Below, piece by piece: positions 7,170-16,765 of a stretch of DNA of 64,000 nucleotides. The position numbers and the translations under genes are program-made. The notes under the pieces are model-generated. The model did not search any database. It was given only the letters and a program-made list of their open reading frames with translations, and was not told where the DNA came from. How positions within the stretch are numbered: position 1 is the stretch's first letter; the number at the start of each line of letters is the position of its first letter. Source of the DNA: an uncultured Spirochaetia bacterium (lineage in GTDB: Bacteria; Spirochaetota; Spirochaetia; JABEVK01); NCBI GenBank assembly GCA_937960645.1, contig CALGPJ010000006.1:82868-146867 (forward strand), written 5' to 3'.

Positions 7170-9779
7170 TCAGTATAGATCAAAACCAAACGTTACAACC
7201 AATCGCATATCGGCATCCCAGAAAACTCCATCCCCCTTTTCCCAAAGCACCTGCCCGTTGGAATCATACCGAAACGGTTTTGCCAAATAGAAACCCAGAG
7301 GAAGCTGCGGATTGGTAATTCTCAAACCAAGGCCCCACGCGAAGTACCAATCCTGGAGCTGGACGGGAAAGAGTGGGACATTCTGTTGTCGGAAAACAAA
7401 GGTGTCCAGGTAGGTGTCGAACCAAAGGAAGTTCTCGACGACGGGTAATCGAAATTCGAAGTTGACGTACCAGGATGAAAAACCGTTTTGCAAGTTCGTG
7501 GAGGGCCGCCAGCCTCTGCCAGATGTCATTCCATCGACGTAGAGCAGGTGCTTGGGCTGAGCGACTACCTGTCCCGGATAGCCGATGGGGTCCATGATAA
7601 ACGACATGGCGCTTCGTACACGAGCTACGACCCTGAAGGTATACCAATCAACAAGCGGGACTCGGAACAGTCGAAAATTGCCCTCCCCCTTCAACTGAAG
7701 ACGGGTAAAGTGAGCGGCACCTCCCAGAAAACCGCCGGTAACAGTGTAATTATACCCCAGAAGGGTACCCATTTCCGGATTATAAATGAAATCCCGGGTA
7801 TCCCAGAATGTCCGGAATGCCAGGCTAGTTTCGAATTGCCACAGGTTGAGGTTTTTGCGTAAAGCTTCGTTGGCCGGCCGATAGAGATTGTCGTCGTAGG
7901 AAATGTACTGAAGGCTTGTGTTGGCACTTGCACCGAAAATGAACCTTCCCAGATAGCTCGCAAGTGTGTACCCAATCCCTGTACCGAGGCTAAAGGAATA
8001 TTCATCGAGCCCCATGGTATTTTGGCCACTCTTCAAAAGTCCCTTTTCTTTATCGTATTCGTATTGCTTTTTGAGGTTGTATGTAGAAATATCCGTCGAG
8101 GAGGGGACACCGGGAAAAACCTGACCTGCCTGGTAATTGATGCTGTTGTACGTGGTCGAACTTGTGAAAACGTAGGTTTGATCGTCGTAAGGGTCAGGGA
8201 TGTAGGAACTCGAATAAATCGGGTACAAGACGTCCTGTTCGATATTGGAGCGGTAAAAATGTCCAAAGTTGAGCGAACCACTCAGGCTGATCCTCCTGTC
8301 GAAGGCCCAGGGTTCCGTGAAATTCAAGGCCAGGTTTTGCTGCACAGGTGAGACATTTACCTCGAGACCAAAAGTCTGTCCCCGACCAAGGAAGTTTCTG
8401 TCCTGCCATTTTAGATTGCCGCTGATGGGAAAGTCACCTGAACCGCTGAATGAAAGACCGAACATCACCTCCGCCGTATTCGCTTCCTCGACATTGATAA
8501 TAAGGTCCATCAAACCTTCGGCACTTCCGGGGGGAGTCTCCGGATTGACGGCAGAGAAATATTGTAAGTTCATCAGATTTCTCAAGCCTTCGATAATTTT
8601 GGTACGACTGAAAACATCTCCGGTCTCCAGAGGAATTTCACGGAAAATGACATAATCTTGAGTCTTCGTGTTGCCCTTGACGATAATGTTCTCGATTCGG
8701 GCACGTGGACGTTCGATGATTCGGATATGATACGAAATCGTATTTCCGTCTCTTTTCTCGGTTCGTTCGATGGTGTTGAAGATGTAACCGTCTTCGAAAT
8801 ATTTTTCCAAAACACGATTGTAGGCGTTGTCAGCGAGTTCTTTGTTGAGAATCTGTCCAACGGACAGTCTCTGGTAAGAAAGAAATTCCTCAGTGGAATA
8901 AAGATTGTTTCCCTCGAAGGTCGTTCCACCGTAGACAAATTGCCCACCTTCGTCGACCACAAAGGTAATGTTTAAAAAGTTTCGGTTTTGTGATTCCTGA
9001 AACTCGGACTCTCGTCGAATTTCCACGATCCTGGCATCGATAAAGCCCTGACGCTGATAAAATTGGAGGATCCCCTGCCGATCCAAAGCAAGATTGGCTT
9101 CCTGAAAAAGACCCGATTCAAAAAAAGATTGTTCTTTGGTTTTGAGAATACCGCGCAAATTCGATTCCGAAATTTGACTGACTCCCTCGAAACGAATCAA
9201 TCTGACGATTGTTTGAGGGCCCTCTTCGATACGAAAGACGAGGATCACGGCGTTCTGATTCTCTAGACGCTGGATCGAACTGGCAACAGATACTCCAGTA
9301 AAACCCTTCTCGATGTAATAGTTTCTGATTTCCAATTCGTCACGGCGGATTCTGGACTGGCTGACAATCTCGCCCTGCTTGGATTTGATTTTATCCCGGA
9401 TCTCTCCTTCGGACAATCTAGAATTTCCCGTAATACGAATATCCTGGATCGAGGGCTTTTCCTGAACATGAAACAAAATGACGATGGAGTTTCCCCCCGG
9501 GTCCCCTTTTTGTACCTCGGGTCGAATGAATCCTTCGAAGTAGTCCAACCCATACAGGTTTGCCTGGAGTTCTCGGAATGTTTCATCCGTAAAATTTTTA
9601 TTCAAATATGGACGTGTGACCGCATCGAGGTCGGTGCGAGCAACATTTTTCAGTCCAACGAAATTGATCTCACGGATAGGTTTGTTGAGATACCAGCTTT
9701 CCGGCAAATTGCTTTCTTCCTGAGAATACAACGAAACCAGAGTCATCGCTATGATCAAAGGCAGCAAAAAAATCCTCAT
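7170..9779 (-). CDS. bamA: Outer-membrane protein assembly factor BamA
   Basis: BamA inserts beta-barrel proteins into the outer membrane. The 869-residue protein has a signal peptide (MRIFLLPLIIAMTLVSLYSQ), POTRA repeats (about 30-420) and a C-terminal 16-stranded barrel. The chain ends in TFGFDLY, an aromatic beta-signal. An in-frame ATG exists at 9803, but I choose ATG 9779 because AGGAG lies 5 bases upstream of it and the signal peptide starts there. It corresponds to the Tp92 antigen of Treponema. Confidence 0.95.
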   Translation of the reverse strand: MRIFLLPLIIAMTLVSLYSQEESNLPESWYLNKPIREINFVGLKNVARTDLDAVTRPYLNKNFTDETFRELQANLYGLDYFEGFIRPEVQKGDPGGNSIVILFHVQEKPSIQDIRITGNSRLSEGEIRDKIKSKQGEIVSQSRIRRDELEIRNYYIEKGFTGVSVASSIQRLENQNAVILVFRIEEGPQTIVRLIRFEGVSQISESNLRGILKTKEQSFFESGLFQEANLALDRQGILQFYQRQGFIDARIVEIRRESEFQESQNRNFLNITFVVDEGGQFVYGGTTFEGNNLYSTEEFLSYQRLSVGQILNKELADNAYNRVLEKYFEDGYIFNTIERTEKRDGNTISYHIRIIERPRARIENIIVKGNTKTQDYVIFREIPLETGDVFSRTKIIEGLRNLMNLQYFSAVNPETPPGSAEGLMDLIINVEEANTAEVMFGLSFSGSGDFPISGNLKWQDRNFLGRGQTFGLEVNVSPVQQNLALNFTEPWAFDRRISLSGSLNFGHFYRSNIEQDVLYPIYSSSYIPDPYDDQTYVFTSSTTYNSINYQAGQVFPGVPSSTDISTYNLKKQYEYDKEKGLLKSGQNTMGLDEYSFSLGTGIGYTLASYLGRFIFGASANTSLQYISYDDNLYRPANEALRKNLNLWQFETSLAFRTFWDTRDFIYNPEMGTLLGYNYTVTGGFLGGAAHFTRLQLKGEGNFRLFRVPLVDWYTFRVVARVRSAMSFIMDPIGYPGQVVAQPKHLLYVDGMTSGRGWRPSTNLQNGFSSWYVNFEFRLPVVENFLWFDTYLDTFVFRQQNVPLFPVQLQDWYFAWGLGLRITNPQLPLGFYLAKPFRYDSNGQVLWEKGDGVFWDADMRLVVTFGFDLY

Positions 9780-9790
9780 GAGTTCTCCTT

Positions 9791-9816
9791 TTAGTAGGTC
9801 CATTTAGTAGGTCCAT
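9791..9816. repeat. Tandem 13-bp duplication at the tamB/bamA junction
   Basis: TTAGTAGGTCCAT is repeated twice in tandem (9791-9803 and 9804-9816). On the minus strand it encodes the last codons of tamB (WTY-stop). The second copy creates a spare in-frame ATG before bamA. Confidence 0.85.
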
Positions 9817-12800
9817 CGCCAATTGAGGTTGATTGTATTGTCAGGTATAAACAACTTGGATGGTGTTTCGGGTACAAAATTCCATCGAATTAAAAGAAAG
9901 GGGGTTTGAAATTCGAGACCCAACTCCAGTCTGGGCCTCAGTTCGGATGACAGGGGATACAACTCACTGGCTTGATTGGTCAATGTGAACATTCCTTCAA
10001 AAAATATATCTTCTTGGATGTACTTTCCCAAAAAGATGCTGGTATTGTCAAGATACTCTTGGAGGGTTGGGGGCTCATTGGATAATTGAGTCAACAAAAA
10101 ACGATTGAGTATTTGGGTCCGGATTGAGAACATATCCAGACCCAGGGTGGTTCGTATGGCATTTTCGAAGGGGCGCAGAACAAATCCGCTTCCCACATCG
10201 CTTACGAGGTTGAGCGCTCCCTGCCACCCCTCCCTGGTATATCGATCGGGTACAAAAATACTTCCTACAATAGTCGAAATCTCTTCCGTGGTTTTTGGGG
10301 GGCTGGAAGAAAAACGCGGGGTGAATTTGCTGAGAAAGTCATCGATCGTCAAAAAAACTGTGACCGGACCCGAGGCATCTTTGGTACGCAGTTCCCCCAA
10401 GAGGTTAACAAAAGGATCGAAATTATTCTGATCCTCTTTGAACGACACTCTGCCCTCCCGAAGATAAAACACCTGACCCAGGTAAAAAATCTCTCCTCCC
10501 CGTATTGCCACATCACCCAGAAGTTTGAAATTATTTTGCAGGGAATCGCTCTGATAACGGAGAAATTGTTTGGGAGAAATATAGGCTCGAATGATGGGGA
10601 AATCCATAAGAGGCCATATCAGAAAGACTCTGTTTCCGCTTCGAATGACCAGATCGATGTTGAGAGGAAACTTGAATTCGGATCCGGAGCCAGCGGTGTC
10701 TATCCCAAGGAGCATCGAGGAATCTTGAAGTTCTATGTCGCCTGTAATTTTTGCGAATGTCAGATTTCCCTCTAAAACCATTTGTCCGGAAACAAATCCA
10801 CTGAGGCGTACTATGGAAAAAGTGTAATCGACGCCGATGGGTGCAATGTCGTCCATGGTCACCACCAAACGGTATCGATCAGGTATCAAGCGGGTCAGGT
10901 AGATATCACCCCCAATTTTTAGTTTTCCCCCCCCGACATTGATCTGGGTTGTAGGAAGGGAAAATTTGTTCCCTTCCAGAGAAATGGAAGTACTGAGAGG
11001 ACCGATCGATCCCTTGAAATTGGGGGCTTGGGCCACGATATCTTTGACGCTGAAATTGCCCTCAAAAGTTGGATCGGTCACGAATCCCTGAATTTTGACA
11101 TCAGCTTCCAGGGTTCCGCGTAGTATTTTGAAGAGAGACGACGGAATGAAAAAATTGATGATATCGGCCTGAGCGAAAAAGTTTTGCACCCTGGCCTCGA
11201 TATTGGCATCCTTCAATTTTCCTTCTATCGATGCGTTAATGGGAAATGGCTTGTTCAGCACCAATCGAAAATCTCCGTCATCTGTAAAGCGGCCGAGTAA
11301 AAAGTTGTTTTCACCGCCCCTCAGGGTCGTCACACTGCGGATTTTACTGAAGTTGAGATCAAAAGCATTTTGCGGTGTGTTGTTGATCCGGATTTTGTCG
11401 ATGCCGATATTTCCGATGATTCTCTCGACACCCAGAAGATTGTTACCGAAAAATATTTCCTGATCTGTTTCGATGTTTGCCGTGATTTGGGCATTCACGG
11501 GAATACCATTAAACGATGTTTTGGCAAATGTTTCGAGTTTGAATCTCCCTCCCGACATATCGAGCGCCATCGTAAAGGGATCGAGGATGAGATTGCCCAA
11601 GGTGAAAGATGCCTCGAAAAATCGGAATTGATTGTTCTTATAATCAAAACTGAAAACTGCCGAAAGGGGATCATTGCCAAATTTTGCTTTCTTGATGGAA
11701 ACATTGCCCCGAGAAATCGAGCCGCTATTCCTGAAAGAAACCAAAAATTGAGTATCGAGCTTTCCCGAGAAGTTATCCAAAAAAAATCTTTTCAGATCAA
11801 AATCTTTGATGATTCCCGACACGGTCAACTCAGTATCAAAATAGCTCAATCCTAAAAGTATCTCCCCTTCCTGAGCAGCCTGCATATCAAAATCGACTTT
11901 AAAATCTTCCAGGCTTCGAAAACTAATGAGTCCCTTTCCTTGATAGGTACCCAGGCTGTCACCGAGAGAAAGCCGTTCAATCAGGAAATCATTTCCGTTT
12001 GTGGAAGAAAGAGCGGCTTCGAGACGTAAACTTCTGAGATTGTACAGTTTGTCGATTCCAACAGACACATATGCCGTAACGTTGTTAATTATACCGTTAC
12101 GACTGTCCCAATTGAGAGTTCCATTGGAGGTCAAAACGATTTTCCAACTTTCCAGCGAAAAAGGTACCTCGGTTAGGTTCCAAACCAGGGATTCGATAGT
12201 TTCCTGACGGTTCCATGACACCAGGGTGACATCTCCACTGATCAATCGCCAGGAATTGTTGATGTAATCTCCTTCAATTTTACCCGAGTAGTTATAACCA
12301 TTGGCATCGAGGGTTATATCAAGATCGAGTTTCTCGGTATTTCCCGCTCCAGTAACTTTTGCGTTGATGTCGAGAAAGTCCAACATCAAACGTTTAATGG
12401 TAAAATCGAGGGACTGATCATTGACTTGACCATTCATTTCGAGAGACCGAATAGGGTTGTTGCGATCCCTGGCTTTAAGGTAGTCGAGGGAGAAAAACCT
12501 CCTTTGTTCCGAAATTAAAAAACCAAACTGAAGATCGGCTACCCAGGATGTCAAATAAGAAATCCCCATTAAACTCCGAGAATTCGTCTGACGAAATAAA
12601 TCCTCGATTAACAATCCTTGGATAACCAGGGACCCGGAGTATACTTTTGTGTACGGAAAGAAAGCTGTTTCAGCCTCGAGGTTAAGAAAACCTTCGGTTT
12701 TGGCTTTAAGAACATAAAAAGAAGACTCCTGGATCAGGGATCCATTGAGGGTGATTTCCGAATTGACACTTTCATCTAGAATTGTCCCTTTGATAAGAGT

Positions 12801-13994
12801 TTCTTCTCCTCTTGTCATGATGTTAAATTTGCCGCTGTAGAGGTAGTCAAATGGGCTCAAGAGCCGAGAAATTTCCAGATCACCGTCTACCTTAAATTTG
12901 TTGGACAAATCGATTTGTCCATTGAATAAAAAATCCAAATTGGCAGATTTGAAAAAAGTATCGGTAAGGGTCAAAGACGAATCAACACCTTTCACGTCAA
13001 ACTGTAACGAAAGACGTCCGAACGGAGACACGTTCATAAAATCGAGGGTGCCCTTGCCTTCATATTTTAGGTTTTCCTCTTGAGAGGCTGCAAACCTTCC
13101 GGTGAATTGAGCATTGAACAACGGAATCCAATCTCTGGGTATTTGTTTGAGAATAAAGATGTTCGAGAGTCTGGCTCGGTCGCTAAGGACTGTCATCGAC
13201 CATGATATCTTCTCGAGATTGAATTGAAACTCCAGGTCATATGGTTGTGCGTTGTTAATCGTTCGAATGTTGTATGTGGACCCAAGTTTCGTCATTTTGA
13301 AGCTTTGACTCTTGAAGCTGAAGAGGTTTGAATCGAATTCTCTCAGGTCGATTTCCATGTTAGCGTCCTGAAACGCGGGATCGAACCGACCCTTCGAAAA
13401 AACAGAGGCATTGAAACTTGTGAGCGGAATTTCGTTTTTCAGGGAGCCAATCATCTCACCATTCAAGGTGAAATTGTAATAATCGATTAAATTATCAAAT
13501 CGAAAACTGAGATTTTTCAGAGAGAGATCAAATTCTTTAAACTCCAGGCTTAAATCGACCTGTTCTCCGATCACTGTAATCGGGGGCAGGCCGCCTTTTT
13601 GAGAGATAAGCTGAATGACCTGGTCGATAATATCCTGGTCCTCGATGGACCTCAACGTGATGGAAGCTTTTTGAAGCAAAATATTATCGATGGGAAAATC
13701 GCCTCGTAGCAGTAGGCCAAACAGGTCATAACTCAAGACCAAACGTTGGACACGGAGAACTTCTCTTCCCGCACTGCTGGTGACCACAAAGTCTTCGATC
13801 TCGATCCCTTGAACGAGGAAGGGTAAGATGCGTCGGAACGAGAAATTTCGTCCCAGGCTCATTTCGACTTCATGGATCAGCCGGTCACGCGCGTTCTGGA
13901 TTACCCTATCCACTGCGGAGGTAACCGGAAAATAAAAGAGAGCGATCGTGAAAAGGCCCAGTCCCCAAATGAGAATCCTGATCTTGCTTGTCAT
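9804..13994 (-). CDS. tamB: TamB-like translocation/assembly protein (AsmA-like superfamily)
   Basis: The 1396-residue protein has an N-terminal membrane anchor (residues about 6-26) and a very long beta-rich periplasmic region of repeated amphipathic strands. The C-terminal DUF490/TamB domain (about 1000-1396) contains segments such as RGGEIFYLGQVFYLREG and ends in NLNWRWTY. TamB-type proteins span the periplasm and are implicated in outer-membrane protein assembly and in phospholipid movement to the outer membrane. The start overlaps the TonB-like gene by 4 bases (ATGA). Base composition is visibly more AT-rich than the neighbours. Confidence 0.9.
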   Translation of the reverse strand: MTSKIRILIWGLGLFTIALFYFPVTSAVDRVIQNARDRLIHEVEMSLGRNFSFRRILPFLVQGIEIEDFVVTSSAGREVLRVQRLVLSYDLFGLLLRGDFPIDNILLQKASITLRSIEDQDIIDQVIQLISQKGGLPPITVIGEQVDLSLEFKEFDLSLKNLSFRFDNLIDYYNFTLNGEMIGSLKNEIPLTSFNASVFSKGRFDPAFQDANMEIDLREFDSNLFSFKSQSFKMTKLGSTYNIRTINNAQPYDLEFQFNLEKISWSMTVLSDRARLSNIFILKQIPRDWIPLFNAQFTGRFAASQEENLKYEGKGTLDFMNVSPFGRLSLQFDVKGVDSSLTLTDTFFKSANLDFLFNGQIDLSNKFKVDGDLEISRLLSPFDYLYSGKFNIMTRGEETLIKGTILDESVNSEITLNGSLIQESSFYVLKAKTEGFLNLEAETAFFPYTKVYSGSLVIQGLLIEDLFRQTNSRSLMGISYLTSWVADLQFGFLISEQRRFFSLDYLKARDRNNPIRSLEMNGQVNDQSLDFTIKRLMLDFLDINAKVTGAGNTEKLDLDITLDANGYNYSGKIEGDYINNSWRLISGDVTLVSWNRQETIESLVWNLTEVPFSLESWKIVLTSNGTLNWDSRNGIINNVTAYVSVGIDKLYNLRSLRLEAALSSTNGNDFLIERLSLGDSLGTYQGKGLISFRSLEDFKVDFDMQAAQEGEILLGLSYFDTELTVSGIIKDFDLKRFFLDNFSGKLDTQFLVSFRNSGSISRGNVSIKKAKFGNDPLSAVFSFDYKNNQFRFFEASFTLGNLILDPFTMALDMSGGRFKLETFAKTSFNGIPVNAQITANIETDQEIFFGNNLLGVERIIGNIGIDKIRINNTPQNAFDLNFSKIRSVTTLRGGENNFLLGRFTDDGDFRLVLNKPFPINASIEGKLKDANIEARVQNFFAQADIINFFIPSSLFKILRGTLEADVKIQGFVTDPTFEGNFSVKDIVAQAPNFKGSIGPLSTSISLEGNKFSLPTTQINVGGGKLKIGGDIYLTRLIPDRYRLVVTMDDIAPIGVDYTFSIVRLSGFVSGQMVLEGNLTFAKITGDIELQDSSMLLGIDTAGSGSEFKFPLNIDLVIRSGNRVFLIWPLMDFPIIRAYISPKQFLRYQSDSLQNNFKLLGDVAIRGGEIFYLGQVFYLREGRVSFKEDQNNFDPFVNLLGELRTKDASGPVTVFLTIDDFLSKFTPRFSSSPPKTTEEISTIVGSIFVPDRYTREGWQGALNLVSDVGSGFVLRPFENAIRTTLGLDMFSIRTQILNRFLLTQLSNEPPTLQEYLDNTSIFLGKYIQEDIFFEGMFTLTNQASELYPLSSELRPRLELGLEFQTPFLLIRWNFVPETPSKLFIPDNTINLNWRWTY

Positions 13995-14686
13995 TGGTAA
14001 ATCGTTCCGGGTATCAACTTGACGACAAATCGAACGGTGTAGGGCCTGTTGGAGGGGCGAAAGATCATTTGCGCCAAAAAGCGATCGACTTGTTGGTCGA
14101 TTTCGGGTTCTCCGGTCAAAGTTTTGATCGTATTCGACACTATCCCAGATTCTTCGACTTCTATACTCACCTCGATGGTCAACTGGCTCTTGAGAAGCAG
14201 CTGGCTGAAGACATTTTTGCTGAAATTTTCCGCTAAGTACTCTTCACCTTCGATCCAAAAAATTTCGGCATTGGTGGGACTGCGAGATAACGACCGCAGG
14301 GGAGATTCCGCAGGAATTTCAAGATTTGGAGTGAAGGTTCTGATGATCATTTCTTCTGTAATTGCCAAATCATCCAAACTGGGAAGATAAGCCTTTCTTG
14401 CATCGAGAGGTACATTTTCCTGATTATGCTTCGGTAGGGGGACATCGGGAACAGGAACGGGTTTGACATCAAAAAAAGACTGGTTCACCCCTTGAAAAGA
14501 CTTGGTGGCATGAAAAATTGGCTCAGAACTTTCGTTTCGACTGTCCGCTTCGGTTTGAGGCAGCATCGGTTGAAGTAGGATCTCGAATTTTTTTACCTGA
14601 GAAAAACGCGGCCAAAAGAAAAATAACAGGGCCGCCAACACGAAGTGGGTAATGGCACTGATCGACAGATACCCTCTTCCTTTCAT
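13991..14686 (-). CDS. TonB-like energy transducer
   Basis: The 231-residue protein has a single N-terminal membrane helix (residues about 8-26) and a proline-containing periplasmic spacer (VKPVPVPDVPLPK). A C-terminal TonB-like domain (about 160-231) has strands LTIEVSIEVEESGIV and YTVRFVVKL around a helix with FLAQMIFRPS. TonB carries energy from ExbBD to outer-membrane partners. Its genes for ExbB and ExbD lie immediately upstream (4-base overlap with exbD) and tamB lies immediately downstream. No TonB-dependent receptor is in the window. Confidence 0.78.
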   Translation of the reverse strand: MKGRGYLSISAITHFVLAALLFFFWPRFSQVKKFEILLQPMLPQTEADSRNESSEPIFHATKSFQGVNQSFFDVKPVPVPDVPLPKHNQENVPLDARKAYLPSLDDLAITEEMIIRTFTPNLEIPAESPLRSLSRSPTNAEIFWIEGEEYLAENFSKNVFSQLLLKSQLTIEVSIEVEESGIVSNTIKTLTGEPEIDQQVDRFLAQMIFRPSNRPYTVRFVVKLIPGTIYQ

Positions 14687-15111
14687 GTCCCCTCATCCTC
14701 AACAATCAAGGAAATTTTCGTGATACCATGGCGACGCAAAATATCGAACACGTTGATCAAAACACCGTACTCCAATGTTTTACCGCCGGCAAGAGAAACC
14801 TGGATTTCTCGGGCATCGATTCGAGATAGTTCTTCCTCTACTTTTTTTCCCAGAGAAATCAGATCGTACTCTTGACGGTTGAACAAAATTTTCTCGGACG
14901 AATACACGACCAGAGACCAGTTTTTTTCGAGTGAGAGTTCACTGGTGGACGATTCAGGGATATCGATTTCCAGCATTTGCTGAAATATGGCCCCCGATGT
15001 CAATACAAAGAAAATCGTGACCAGGAAAATGATGTCGAGGAGCGGGGTGAGCGGAAGGCTTTCAGGGTTGCTGTCTTCACGTTGATAGAAGCGTCGGAAC
15101 TTGAAACCCAT
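14683..15111 (-). CDS. exbD: ExbD/TolR-family biopolymer transport protein
   Basis: The 142-residue protein has a single transmembrane helix with the motif PLTPLLDIIFLVTIFF at residues about 20-35. The Asp in LLDII corresponds to the proton-conducting Asp of ExbD/TolR. A periplasmic domain follows. It pairs with the ExbB-like protein encoded 3 bases upstream. The Shine-Dalgarno AAGG lies 7 bases before the ATG. Confidence 0.88.
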   Translation of the reverse strand: MGFKFRRFYQREDSNPESLPLTPLLDIIFLVTIFFVLTSGAIFQQMLEIDIPESSTSELSLEKNWSLVVYSSEKILFNRQEYDLISLGKKVEEELSRIDAREIQVSLAGGKTLEYGVLINVFDILRRHGITKISLIVEDEGT

Positions 15112-15114
15112 CGT

Positions 15115-15729
15115 TCAACCTTGTTTTGCCATTTGAATGGCTGTCATTTCCTCGTAAAGAAATTCGAGCCTGTTGGAGAGCATCCTGGCACGTAATTTCA
15201 GAACGCTCGACGTCGACAATGCGGGAATGGCGATGAAGAGTCCCAGGGCCGTGGTGATCAGTGCCTGAGCAATTCCTCCGGAAAGAACCGCAGGATCGGG
15301 CCGGCCCGCACCGCTCATGGCCTGAAAGCTCCATATCATACCGGTTACCGTGCCGAGAAGGCCGAGCATCGTGGCAACACCGCTCATCGCTCCCAAAAGA
15401 TCGAGTCGTGACTCCCGTGAGATAATCAGTTCCCGAGCAAAGAGTTCCAACTGACCAAGAATGTTATGCGTCCCTGTTTTTCGAAGTTGAAGAAATTCTC
15501 TGACGAATAGGATCTCGATGTGATTCCCGTGTTGAAGTCTTTCGTTGACAGGCTGTAGATCGCGCTTTCTCAAAGCATTGAGCAGGGAACGATAGGTCTC
15601 GGCATCGAGAAGGGGGTTCTTCAAAACGTCGTGAACGCGCTCGGTGATCAACGCGATCGAAGAGACGCTGAGAAACATCAGAGGAATGTAGAAAACGAAG
15701 TTGATGGGATGAAGAAAATCGATTACCAC
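15115..15729 (-). CDS. exbB: ExbB/TolQ/MotA-family proton channel protein
   Basis: The 204-residue protein has three predicted membrane helices. The family core is LLGTVTGMIWSFQAMSG (about 122-139) and a following segment, GGIAQALITTALGLFIAIPA (about 149-168), both typical of MotA/TolQ/ExbB. It would form the pentameric channel around ExbD in the inner membrane. The start GTG at 15729 overlaps the stop of the upstream gene. Confidence 0.88.
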   Translation of the reverse strand: MVIDFLHPINFVFYIPLMFLSVSSIALITERVHDVLKNPLLDAETYRSLLNALRKRDLQPVNERLQHGNHIEILFVREFLQLRKTGTHNILGQLELFARELIISRESRLDLLGAMSGVATMLGLLGTVTGMIWSFQAMSGAGRPDPAVLSGGIAQALITTALGLFIAIPALSTSSVLKLRARMLSNRLEFLYEEMTAIQMAKQG

Positions 15730-16742
15730 TGTTTGGTGACCTCCAAAATGAACTGCAGAGGGCTATCCTGTTTGTTACTGAAACCAACTCCCAGGCTCCA
15801 GGTTTCCAGGTAATAATTCCAACGGGAAGTGAAGGACCAGGGGGTGATGGGATTGAAATCGAAGCGATGCTGAATGATTCCCACGAGGGAAAAACGTTGG
15901 ATAGAGCCCAGAATCAATTGTTTTTCCCAATGGTAGGCAACCATCAGACCCCAGAGGAAAGTAGGATGGAGGCGATGCTGAATACTGATCACACCCGCAT
16001 CGAAACCGCGATCGCTTCTCAGCCGAAGCTCTGCTGTCATTTCAACATCCCCGAAAGAGACGTTACCCCACCTACCCCGGAGATGGGAAAAAATACCGAC
16101 AAGAGAATCGAATCCAACGGTACCACTGATTCCGTAAAACTCCTCTCGGTACAACAGACCCGTCTCGACTCTTGATGAGTTCGTAGAGCTATAAAGGATG
16201 GAAGCCAGCCAACCCAGTGGTCCAAAATGGAGGATCCCCTCGCTCCATAAAGACCAGTTGACATCGTCGTTGAGCTCGACTTGTGAGTCGAAAATAAAAC
16301 TGAGCCAACTTCCGTAAGCCGGCCAATATACGTTGAGATTCGTCGAGTATTCCGTGTCCTCGATTCGGGTCATGATCGCGATCGGGCCCAGGGAAGTCCC
16401 CAATCCGAGATGCGATGGTGAATCTTTAGTACCGCTGTAAGATACAAAAGTGCTAAAAGGAAAAAAGAGCCCCAAGAACCCCTTGCCGGAGGAAGAAATC
16501 TGCCCATTCGAATCTGTGTCGAAGGGATACTCCCCAGGGCCCATCCCCAGGTCGAGGGGGTTCGCAAATTTCAATTCCGGTATCTGACCGACACTATCCT
16601 TCCAACCCCACTCCCCATCGATTTGAGGCTGGGAAGGAATAGGATAAAATCCTGTTCCCTCGCCCAGAAAAACAAAGGTTCGAAGACTTTGAGCGTAACC
16701 CATGAAAGAAAAAAACAAAAAAATTGAGTTTATTACCTTCAC
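15723..16742 (-). CDS. Exported protein, probable outer-membrane beta-barrel
   Basis: The family was not recognised. The 339-residue protein has a signal peptide (MKVINSIFLFFSFMGYAQS), no later hydrophobic helix, and alternating short amphipathic strands rich in Trp, Tyr and Gly. It ends LQFILEVTKQW, with a terminal aromatic residue as in many barrel proteins. It is the first gene of the ExbBD-TonB-TamB-BamA-Skp run. The start is GTG 16742, with TATAAT ending 7 bases upstream. The barrel assignment is inference. Confidence 0.7.
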   Translation of the reverse strand: MKVINSIFLFFSFMGYAQSLRTFVFLGEGTGFYPIPSQPQIDGEWGWKDSVGQIPELKFANPLDLGMGPGEYPFDTDSNGQISSSGKGFLGLFFPFSTFVSYSGTKDSPSHLGLGTSLGPIAIMTRIEDTEYSTNLNVYWPAYGSWLSFIFDSQVELNDDVNWSLWSEGILHFGPLGWLASILYSSTNSSRVETGLLYREEFYGISGTVGFDSLVGIFSHLRGRWGNVSFGDVEMTAELRLRSDRGFDAGVISIQHRLHPTFLWGLMVAYHWEKQLILGSIQRFSLVGIIQHRFDFNPITPWSFTSRWNYYLETWSLGVGFSNKQDSPLQFILEVTKQW

Positions 16743-16749
16743 TTGTTGA

Positions 16750-16757
16750 ATTATACT
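16750..16757. promoter_or_regulatory. Overlapping divergent -10 boxes (tmk right, envelope operon left)
   Basis: The plus strand has TATACT (16752-16757), 8 bases before the tmk ATG. The minus strand has TATAAT (16755-16750), 7 bases before GTG 16742. The two boxes share four base pairs. Neither direction has a clear -35 or a Shine-Dalgarno site. Confidence 0.65.
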
Positions 16758-16765
16758 GGGGCATC

